Below are positions 1 to 5,365 of a stretch of 7,811 nt of DNA, piece after piece. Location of the stretch: assembly GCA_028678905.1 (NCBI GenBank), contig JAJRCO010000364.1, positions 1 to 7,811 on the forward strand, written 5' to 3'. The translations under genes and the position numbers were made by a program. The notes beneath the pieces were generated by a model. The model did not search any database and had not been told where the DNA came from. It saw only the letters and a list, made by a program, of their open reading frames with translations. Every line of letters starts with the position of its first letter. The stretch's first letter is position 1. This DNA is from Methanomicrobiales archaeon. Lineage in GTDB: Archaea; Halobacteriota; Methanomicrobia; Methanomicrobiales; JACTUA01.

Positions 1-16
1 CACATCTATCGGGAGT

Positions 17-1108
17 CTACAAAAGAGTATCTCCGCCGCACCATGAACCGGATACCGCCCCCTGCAAAGCGAGCCTCCCCAGAAGTTTTTCCGCCCCGGG
101 AATCAGATTGCGGGGAGGGAATCGCGCCAGGGGAGTGCCGGGAAGTGGAATGAAGCGGTGGACCCGGACACGACCGTCACGGACAATCTCCCGGATAAGA
201 TGGAGGGATTGTTCCTGATCTTCCTCCTCCTCCATCGGAAGTCCCAGGATGAAATCCACCACCGGAACGAGGCCGTAATCCCTGCACAGATCGACTGCAG
301 TCTCCGCGTCACGAACGGTGTGACCCCGATGCAGGGCAGTTAGCACCCGGTCGCTGCCCGACTGGACACCAAAAGCCAGGCGGGTATTGGCACAATAAGT
401 GGTGACCAGTTCGAGGCTCTTTTTGGTGATAAATTCCGGCCTGACTTCGCTGGGGAAGGTGCCGAAGAAGATGTTGCCACGGAGCACCCGAAGGAGTCGT
501 TCCACCTTCTCCCAGCAGGGAGAACGACCATCCGATCCATAAGCAAAGGCATTCGGGCTCACTAGCCGGATGTCCCGGTACCGGCGAGCCCATATGTCGA
601 TCGCATCGATACTGCGATGGCGCATCCGGTAACCGAATATACAGGGGGTCTGACAGTACCCGCAGTGGTGCGGACATCCACGGGTGATCTCGATGTAGCC
701 TTTTATTGTGGAGAAAGGAGGAAAAGCGTCCAGACGCACCACGCTGCGGGACGGATGATACTCCTCTGCGGTGGCCACCCCCTCCGGAATGTGGCTTGTT
801 CCTTCTTCGATGCACGACAGCAGCGCGGGTAAAGTTTTTTCTCCCTCCCCCACCACCACGTAATCGGCGGTACCGGACACTTCCCGGAAACAGGCAGAGG
901 CATGCGGTCCTCCGACCACGGTGATGCATGACGCGGAAGCGATCTCATCCCGGTACCGGGAATAATTAATCGAATTCAGAGAATAGCAGGTTACTTCCGG
1001 CTCGGGTGCCCGCACCGGATGAAGACGATATCCTGCCTGGTCGCAGGCTGCATGGAGCGCCGCGTATGTATTACGTGCTGCATTAATCTCCCTCCAGTTC
1101 ACCCGCAT
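17..1108 (-). CDS. B12-binding/radical SAM domain protein, MJ1487-like family
   Basis: Predicted cobalamin-binding-fold radical SAM enzyme of unknown reaction, 363 aa from the ATG at 1108. The N-terminal ~100 residues resemble a B12-binding-type Rossmann domain (VVGGPHAS at about 65-71, VVVGEGEKTLP at about 84-94), but no DxHxxG cobalamin-ligand motif is visible, so actual B12 binding is doubtful. The radical SAM core starts near residue 136 and holds the 4Fe-4S motif CPHHCGYC (Cys145, Cys149, Cys152). Later core signatures are FGVQSGSD (about 246-253) and DFILGLP (about 285-291). I chose ATG 1108 because GAGGT lies 5 nt upstream and the motif-like NWREINAARN follows at once; an upstream GTG at 1129 is also open but adds only seven residues. 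Its start overlaps the end of the upstream phosphomevalonate dehydratase small-subunit gene by 26 nt, so the two are probably co-transcribed. The family (TIGR04013, from memory) is mostly seen in methanogens; the substrate is unknown. Confidence 0.87.
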   Translation of the reverse strand: MRVNWREINAARNTYAALHAACDQAGYRLHPVRAPEPEVTCYSLNSINYSRYRDEIASASCITVVGGPHASACFREVSGTADYVVVGEGEKTLPALLSCIEEGTSHIPEGVATAEEYHPSRSVVRLDAFPPFSTIKGYIEITRGCPHHCGYCQTPCIFGYRMRHRSIDAIDIWARRYRDIRLVSPNAFAYGSDGRSPCWEKVERLLRVLRGNIFFGTFPSEVRPEFITKKSLELVTTYCANTRLAFGVQSGSDRVLTALHRGHTVRDAETAVDLCRDYGLVPVVDFILGLPMEEEEDQEQSLHLIREIVRDGRVRVHRFIPLPGTPLARFPPRNLIPGAEKLLGRLALQGAVSGSWCGGDTLL

Positions 1109-1496
1109 ACTCAACCTCGCCACGGTCACCGTCTACCACTACCGGGGTGCCATTTTTAAGGCGGCGAAGAGGCACTTCCGGGCGGTCTACCATGGGGATG
1201 CCGGCCATGATCGCTCCGAGGGCCACAATCGGCTCCGCTTCCTCATTGATGATAGCGGCGGGAGCAAGACCGTTCCGCTTCAGTGCATACAGGACGTAGG
1301 ATCCCACCGTTGATCCTTTTCCATGAGTGAATGCCAGGATCTTGCCATTGATGTGTTCCCCCCGAAGCGAATGGCCGCTCTCCATAATGATCCCGGAATC
1401 GGGATCCACCCCAGAAAGGAACGAGATTGGTTCAGAGCTGACCAGCAACTCCCCCCGGCCGGTTCCTTTGCTGATTCCTCGTGCCCGTATTATCAA
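1083..1496 (-). CDS. Phosphomevalonate dehydratase small subunit (aconitase X swivel domain, DUF126)
   Basis: Small subunit of the archaeal mevalonate-5-phosphate dehydratase. This two-subunit aconitase-X-type enzyme converts (R)-5-phosphomevalonate to trans-anhydromevalonate phosphate in the modified mevalonate pathway, which feeds archaeal lipid synthesis. Seen here: an N-terminal RARGISKGTGRGE (about 4-16), FLSGVDPDSGII (26-37), the highly conserved HGKGSTVGSYVLY (58-70, whose Ser62 matches the family's conserved serine), and EPIVALGAIMAGIPMVD (88-104). These are hallmark DUF126 blocks, and ~137 aa is the usual family length. No ATG sits near the conserved start. I prefer TTG at 1496 because AGGTG lies 5 nt upstream; a GTG at 1502 is the alternative. 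ATGs further upstream would run into the divergent PAN gene and add unconserved sequence. The large subunit (DUF521/AcnX-L), often adjacent in other genomes, is absent from this window. Function is by family homology. Confidence 0.88.
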   Translation of the reverse strand: MIIRARGISKGTGRGELLVSSEPISFLSGVDPDSGIIMESGHSLRGEHINGKILAFTHGKGSTVGSYVLYALKRNGLAPAAIINEEAEPIVALGAIMAGIPMVDRPEVPLRRLKNGTPVVVDGDRGEVEYAGELEGD

Positions 1497-1540
1497 AAAC
1501 ACACCTAATAAATGTTGCAAGAGACAACTATATAGTAACA
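1496..1540. promoter_or_regulatory. Bidirectional promoter between dehydratase small subunit and PAN paralogue A
   Basis: Only 43 nt separate the two start codons. A palindromic CTATATAG (1528-1535) lies ~33 nt from the TTG at 1496 and suits the minus-strand gene. A TAATAAAT box (1506-1513) lies ~30 nt from the ATG at 1540 and suits the plus-strand PAN. Each TATA box therefore lies closer to the other gene, and the two promoters cross over. The PAN start has no Shine-Dalgarno, consistent with a leaderless or very short leader. Box assignment is inferred from spacing only. Confidence 0.55.
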
Positions 1541-2703
1541 TGGATGAGACCGCTGTCAATAACGCCGGTGCCGGCAGTGATATCCTTAAACTCCAGCTTC
1601 AGGAACTGACCGCCCAGGTCCTGGATCTGAAGATGAAGCTGGAGACTCTCCAGAGGGAGAACAATCAGCTCCGCCGGGAGAACACCCAGTTAAAACGTAT
1701 GCCGTTATTTGTCGCATCGGTGATCGATGTGCTGGAGAACGGCGAAGTGTACCTCCGCCAGCAGGGGAACAACCAGGAGTATCTTACCCAGGTGAGCGAA
1801 GAACTCCATGCGGTCCTGAAGCCCGGGGCAAAGGTCGCGGTAAACAACGCACTCTCCATCGTCAAGGTTATCGGGAATATCTATGATTCCCGGGTGCGGG
1901 TGATGGAACTGGAAGAATCTCCCGAAGTGACTTTTGACAAAATAGGCGGTCTCAAAAACGAAATTGAAGAGGTCAGGGAGGCGGTGGAGTATCCACTGAC
2001 CAAACCAGAGATCTTCCGCAAGATCGGGGTGGAACCGCCCAAAGGGATCTTGCTCTATGGCTCGCCGGGTACTGGAAAAACCCTAATGGCCAAGGCGGTT
2101 GCCCACCAGGCGCATGCGACATTCATCCGCATGTCGGGAAGCGAACTGGTGCACAAGTTTATTGGGGAAGGTGCGCAGCTGGTGCGGGAATTGTTTTCCC
2201 TCGCTAGGGAAAAAGCTCCCTCCATCGTCTTCATCGATGAGCTGGATGCGATTGGAAGCATGCGCACGCATGACGGGACCTCCGGTAGTGCCGAGGTGCA
2301 GCGCACGCTCATGCAACTCCTGGCAGAGATGGATGGCTTTGACAACCGGGGTGACGTACGCATTATGGCCGCCACCAACCGTATCGACATGCTCGATCCG
2401 GCACTCCTGCGTCCTGGCCGGTTTGACCGCATCATTGGCATTCCCCTCCCTGACGCAGCGGCCCGACGTGAGATCCTGAAGATCCACTGCCGCGGCATGT
2501 CCCTCTCACGCACTGTGAATATCGAGGAATTATTGAAGCTCACGGACAATGCGACCGGAGCGGACCTGCAGGCTATCTGCCGGGAGGCGGGGATGAATGC
2601 CGTTCGCCGGGATGCGGACGCCGTGGAGCAGTCCGATCTCATCTACGCGGTCCACAAGGTACGTCGTGAACCCGCGATCATGGATACACGGATGTACCGG
2701 TAA
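1540..2703 (+). CDS. Proteasome-activating nucleotidase, diverged paralogue A (AAA+ ATPase)
   Basis: AAA+ ATPase of the PAN/Rpt family, 387 aa, expected to form a cytosolic hexameric ring that unfolds proteins and opens the 20S proteasome. Domains in order: N-terminal coiled coil (about 12-53, leucine heptads), the proline at 55 that precedes the OB-fold (56-125), and the AAA+ domain (about 130-387). Motifs seen: Walker A GSPGTGKT (174-181), pore loop F207-I208-G209, Walker B IVFIDE (229-234), sensor-1 ATN (278-280), arginine fingers R291 and R294 in LLRPGRFDR, and the GADLQAICREAGM helix (340-352). It ends in MYR, a HbYX gate-opening tail. Compared with the second PAN in this window, Walker A has Ser for the first Pro, the pre-OB segment is ~19 residues shorter, and the C-terminal tail linker is shorter. 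The open frame extends upstream to 1327, but that part is antisense to the dehydratase gene; ATG 1540 follows the promoter and gives a PAN-like N-terminus. It is probably an active second cap; a role in mixed rings is possible but unproven. Confidence 0.93.
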   Translation: MDETAVNNAGAGSDILKLQLQELTAQVLDLKMKLETLQRENNQLRRENTQLKRMPLFVASVIDVLENGEVYLRQQGNNQEYLTQVSEELHAVLKPGAKVAVNNALSIVKVIGNIYDSRVRVMELEESPEVTFDKIGGLKNEIEEVREAVEYPLTKPEIFRKIGVEPPKGILLYGSPGTGKTLMAKAVAHQAHATFIRMSGSELVHKFIGEGAQLVRELFSLAREKAPSIVFIDELDAIGSMRTHDGTSGSAEVQRTLMQLLAEMDGFDNRGDVRIMAATNRIDMLDPALLRPGRFDRIIGIPLPDAAARREILKIHCRGMSLSRTVNIEELLKLTDNATGADLQAICREAGMNAVRRDADAVEQSDLIYAVHKVRREPAIMDTRMYR

Positions 2704-2740
2704 AAAAACTGAATTCTCTTTTTTTTCCCATCATTCCTGG
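2704..2740 (+). terminator. Probable oligo-T terminator after PAN paralogue A
   Basis: The stop codon is followed within ~15 nt by an uninterrupted T8 run (2719-2726) in pyrimidine-rich sequence. Archaeal RNA polymerase commonly terminates at such oligo-T tracts without a hairpin. No strong stem precedes it. Confidence 0.5.
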
Positions 2741-2939
2741 GTAAAAAGATCCAAGGCTTAACGCTGCATGGCATCACCTGCTACATCGCATGGTTTGGAT
2801 AGCAGGGGCGTATCATCGTCAGTACCATCACAATTTCGAGATGCCGTGCCGGTCCACCAAAACAAGTATCAGAGGAAGAAGGACCATCTTGTGCTGACCC
2901 AAAGGTTAACCCTTCAATTCCCGTATAGTACAGGTAAAC
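2741..2939. other. Spacer upstream of SRAP gene, no supported gene
   Basis: This spacer follows the PAN terminator. It contains an inverted repeat CCTGCTA/TAGCAGG (2777-2783 and 2800-2806, 16-nt loop), nested between GGCATC (2770-2775) and GATGCC (2840-2845). It could be a structured leader or an operator for the SRAP gene, or chance. I see no convincing TATA box at the expected distance from the SRAP start. A reading frame starting at 2768 is open here but runs on out of frame through the SRAP gene and has no protein-like features. Confidence 0.3.
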
Positions 2940-3638
2940 ATGTGCGGCCGGTTTACCATCGCGATTGCGGCGGGCTTTTTCGACAGGTTTCAGGTTGCGA
3001 AGGAATCCTCTCCTCTGCTGGAATCCCATTTCAATATCACTCCAGCACAGGAGATACCCGTTATTATCTCGACAGAAGGTGGGAACCACGTAGTGGTGCT
3101 GATGACATGGGGACTCGTCCCTGCCTGGGCCAGCGATCGCCATACCGGGCATCATCCCATCAACGCCCGGGCAGAAAACCTTACCGAGAAACCGATGTTT
3201 TCCGGCCTTGTGGAAGATAGAAGATGCCTGATTCCGGCGAATGGATTCTTTGAATGGAAAAAAACCGGTACCACGAAGATTCCCAGCTACATCCATCGGA
3301 AGGACGATGCTCTATTCGCGTTCGCCGGACTTTACGACGTCTGGAAGAGGGAACAACCACCCCTCTGTTCGTGCACCATCGTCACCACCACACCCAATCT
3401 AGTAGTTGCTCCACTACATGACCGCATGCCCGCGATCCTTCGCAGAGACGATGAATCGGTATGGCTGGAGAAAAAGAGGCTGGACCGGGTCACTCTTTCA
3501 AGGATTCTCTCCCCCTATCCGGCCGAAGAACTCGAGTCGTACCGCATCTCCCGCCTGGTGAACGATACCTCGATCGACTCCGTTGAGGTCATTGCCCGCG
3601 TGGGAGATAAGCCTCTCTTCACAGGAGAACAAACATGA
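2940..3638 (+). CDS. SRAP domain abasic-site DNA-protein crosslink protein (YedK/HMCES family)
   Basis: SOS-response-associated peptidase family protein, 232 aa. Family members covalently trap abasic sites in single-stranded DNA through Cys2, protecting the lesion from strand breakage, and can release themselves autocatalytically. All signature positions match E. coli YedK numbering: MCGRF start with Cys2 exposed after Met removal, Asn75 and Arg77 in NARAE, Glu105 in GFFEW, and His160 in LHDRMP. MTWGLVPAW (55-63) is the usual substrate-cleft segment. Length is close to the ~220 aa norm. The ATG is fixed by the need for Cys at position 2; a weak AGGT lies 4 nt upstream. The next gene starts inside its stop codon (ATGA), so the two are translationally coupled. 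It may act in the methanogen's DNA-damage response; no damage-box operator was recognised. Family assignment is very secure. Confidence 0.96.
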   Translation: MCGRFTIAIAAGFFDRFQVAKESSPLLESHFNITPAQEIPVIISTEGGNHVVVLMTWGLVPAWASDRHTGHHPINARAENLTEKPMFSGLVEDRRCLIPANGFFEWKKTGTTKIPSYIHRKDDALFAFAGLYDVWKREQPPLCSCTIVTTTPNLVVAPLHDRMPAILRRDDESVWLEKKRLDRVTLSRILSPYPAEELESYRISRLVNDTSIDSVEVIARVGDKPLFTGEQT

Positions 3639-4111
3639 ATATTCTCTTTATTGGCAAGGAGGATGTAGACCTGTTCGAAACCCTGAAGTATTCCGAGACC
3701 AGCCGCACCATTTTACGATTCTATGAACCCAGGCGCTGCTCCTGCGGTGTGTGCCTCACCACCTCGACTCTTGGAATCGCGCTCTCCCTGGTCTCCGAGC
3801 TGCGGTGGTACGTGCGGCGATACATGGCCGAAGTGCTGTTTGAGCTTCATGAGGGGATTTATGGCACACATACCCTTGCCCGGGAGGTGTATGAGCGTGA
3901 CCTCCCGCTACACGCAGAAGGGGTACTTCGATCTCTGTACGGAATTCAGAACGGGAAGATCACCCGTATCATCCATCTCGGCCCGGAGGTTTCCAGGGGG
4001 CCCCCGGCGGATCTCGTCACCATGGATCGAGTGCTGGAGGTCTGGTCTCCGGCACATGAATTGCCCGACGATGAGACAGATTCCATCGATGATACCGGTG
4101 AAAACCATTAA
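3635..4111 (+). CDS. Small conserved archaeal protein, tentatively DUF5804, coupled to SRAP
   Basis: 158-aa soluble protein of unknown function. The start is well supported: AGGAG at 3623-3627, 7 nt before the ATG, and a 4-nt ATGA overlap with the SRAP stop codon. The N-terminus MNILFIGKEDVDLFETL looks like the first beta strand and helix of a Rossmann-like fold. A helix-rich middle has TLGIALSLVSELRWYVRRYM (about 45-64), then REVYERDLPLHAEGVLRSLYG (about 83-103), and an acidic tail ends the protein (143-158). This pattern resembles haloarchaeal DUF5804 proteins as I remember them, but I could not search. A compact cysteine cluster C35-x-C37-x-x-C40 lies after a predicted strand and could bind metal or be redox active. 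No catalytic motif is recognised. Co-translation with the abasic-site protein suggests, but does not show, a DNA-repair connection. Confidence 0.8.
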   Translation: MNILFIGKEDVDLFETLKYSETSRTILRFYEPRRCSCGVCLTTSTLGIALSLVSELRWYVRRYMAEVLFELHEGIYGTHTLAREVYERDLPLHAEGVLRSLYGIQNGKITRIIHLGPEVSRGPPADLVTMDRVLEVWSPAHELPDDETDSIDDTGENH

Positions 4112-4120
4112 TTCCCTGAT

Positions 4121-4129
4121 TGTATAATG
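4121..4129 (+). promoter_or_regulatory. TATA box for the DsbA-like gene
   Basis: TGTATAATG sits about 31 nt upstream of the ATG at 4156 in the short gap after the DUF5804-like gene. With usual archaeal spacing, transcription would begin just before the ATG, matching the lack of a Shine-Dalgarno site. This argues for an independent transcript and against the TTG at 4120 as start. Confidence 0.5.
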
Positions 4130-4155
4130 TACTACACATTTCAACGAGCATTACC

Positions 4156-5157
4156 ATGAAAAAAGATGACAAAAGGGCCAAGGAAAAGGAGTCTTCGCCT
4201 CCGAAGATAAATCTGTGGATGGTCACCACTGCGGTACTGGGAATCGCATTCCTGATCGTGCTTGCGATGTTTCTGCAGTCCGGGAGTTCCTCGACTCCGT
4301 CAGCCACCGTTTCAGCGGATACCTGTGGAGGATGGATGATAGCGTATATCAATGAAAATTTTGTTGAACCGGGTTCACAGGCGACCTTCAATTCCGCTGC
4401 GGTACGAAATGGCATGTACGAGATCAACACGACCTATTTGGGAAACACTGTATCCGTTTACGCGACCCAGGATTGCAGCCTTCTGTTTCTGACGTACCCG
4501 GTGGATGTTCAGAACACCACTCCTGTTCCCACCACGTCTCCCACCCTCGTCCCGACAACCGTAAAGACAGCGGTGCCTCTGGTGGACCTCTACGTGATGT
4601 CCTTCTGCCCGTATGGCGTGCAGGCAGAGGGCACCCTGAAGCCGGTGATAGATCTGCTAGGAACTAAGGCAAATTTTACGGTGCGGTACATCGCCTCGGT
4701 CAACGGAAATGATATCAATTCGGTCAGTTCTCTCCATGGCTTAAATGAAGCGAAAGAAGACTCCCGCCAACTGTGCATTATGGAAAAGTATCCTGAAAAG
4801 TACTGGAACTATATGATGCAATTCAACACCCGGTGTTATCCCTTAGGGGCTTCGAACGGCACAACCATTGACACCTGCTGGAAGGAGGTAGCAAACGGTC
4901 TGGATATCAATGCATCGATGATCGAAACCTGTGCCTATGGATCGGAGGGGATTGCCCTTCTCCGGGCCAGTGAAACGAAAATGGACCAGTACGGTGTAAC
5001 CGGATCGCCCACCCTTATCATTAATGGGCAGAAATATACGGGCACCCGCAGCGCTGATGCGTTCAAGAATGCGATCTGCAACGCATTTGAGACCATGCCA
5101 GCAGAGTGCTCGATGAATCTCACATCGAACGTCACGCCTGCAACCGGATCCTGCTAA
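4156..5157 (+). CDS. Membrane-anchored thioredoxin-fold (DsbA/GILT-like) protein
   Basis: Predicted extracytoplasmic thiol-redox protein, 333 aa. Order of parts: lysine-rich cytoplasmic N-terminus (1-19), one transmembrane anchor (about 20-40), a small domain (about 55-116) with Cys57 and Cys107, a Thr/Pro-rich linker (119-140) typical of glycosylated surface linkers, then the thioredoxin domain. The active site is MSFCPYG (Cys151), with one cysteine rather than CxxC. The cis-proline loop is VTGSPTLIING (281-291, Pro285). Cys207 (RQLCIMEKYPEKYW), Cys227, Cys241 and Cys259 lie in the inserted helical region, and Cys308, Cys318 and Cys333 are C-terminal, giving ten cysteines in all. The ATG at 4156 is preferred to an in-frame TTG at 4120 because the TATA box lies between them and the lysine-rich start gives a normal membrane anchor. 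It probably makes, isomerises or reduces disulfides in envelope proteins; no VKOR/DsbB partner is visible nearby. Confidence 0.88.
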   Translation: MKKDDKRAKEKESSPPKINLWMVTTAVLGIAFLIVLAMFLQSGSSSTPSATVSADTCGGWMIAYINENFVEPGSQATFNSAAVRNGMYEINTTYLGNTVSVYATQDCSLLFLTYPVDVQNTTPVPTTSPTLVPTTVKTAVPLVDLYVMSFCPYGVQAEGTLKPVIDLLGTKANFTVRYIASVNGNDINSVSSLHGLNEAKEDSRQLCIMEKYPEKYWNYMMQFNTRCYPLGASNGTTIDTCWKEVANGLDINASMIETCAYGSEGIALLRASETKMDQYGVTGSPTLIINGQKYTGTRSADAFKNAICNAFETMPAECSMNLTSNVTPATGSC

Positions 5158-5206
5158 TATTTTTTTTAATAAGCAGGGTAATTCGTGTTGAAACCAATAT
5201 TTTTTT
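5150..5206 (+). terminator. Oligo-T termination region after the DsbA-like gene
   Basis: Two T-runs follow the stop codon, at 5160-5167 (T8) and 5200-5206 (T7). The first sits in the loop of an inverted repeat CCTGCT/AGCAGG (5150-5155 and 5172-5177), so it is not a bacterial-style hairpin-then-T terminator. Archaeal oligo-T termination is the simplest reading. Confidence 0.5.
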
Positions 5207-5365
5207 GAGAAGTACATCAGCGGGGGGTTCTGGCACGATCCTTAAGAGACCTCCTACTACGCTTTAGATACGTGGATCCTATTAACGAAGTTCGGATTAC
5301 GATCGTTGGCTAAAATTGAGACGTCATTCTGGGTAAAGAAGGAGAACTCTTATCGTATTCTGACG
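5207..5365. other. Intergenic spacer between convergent genes, nothing recognised
   Basis: This ~160-nt stretch separates the plus-strand DsbA-like gene from the 3' end of the minus-strand PAN. I see no open frame with coding character, no tRNA-like T-loop and no clear TATA box. Two copies of the palindrome GACGTC occur 42 nt apart (5320-5325 and 5362-5367), the second overlapping the PAN stop codon. No strong oligo-T terminator for the minus-strand PAN is evident. Confidence 0.3.

Noticed and set aside
309..929. 206-residue minus-strand frame within the radical SAM gene
   Set aside because: Out-of-frame shadow of a gene with clear motifs; Arg/Gly/Pro-rich and without domain signatures.
1327..1539. 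71-residue N-terminal extension of PAN paralogue A
   Set aside because: It runs antisense to the conserved dehydratase small-subunit gene and across the promoter. The PAN-like coiled coil begins after ATG 1540.
2055..2642. Long minus-strand open frame antisense to PAN-A, resembling the one at 5457-6029 antisense to PAN-B
   Set aside because: The two antisense translations look alike (both end in VFPVPG-like sequence) only because the AAA+ domains they oppose are conserved. Composition is Ser/Arg-rich and low in protein-like motifs; a known type of annotation artefact.
2768..3220. 150-residue plus-strand frame beginning in the spacer before SRAP
   Set aside because: Mostly overlaps the SRAP gene in another frame, with no domain features and no ribosome binding site.
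2781..3296. 171-residue minus-strand frame antisense to the SRAP gene
   Set aside because: The opposite strand holds SRAP with all catalytic residues at canonical positions; the antisense product shows no recognisable features.
5158..5365. Possible tRNA or small RNA gene in the spacer
   Set aside because: No GGTTCRANTCC-type T-loop, acceptor-stem pairing or anticodon arm could be found; only T-runs and short palindromes.
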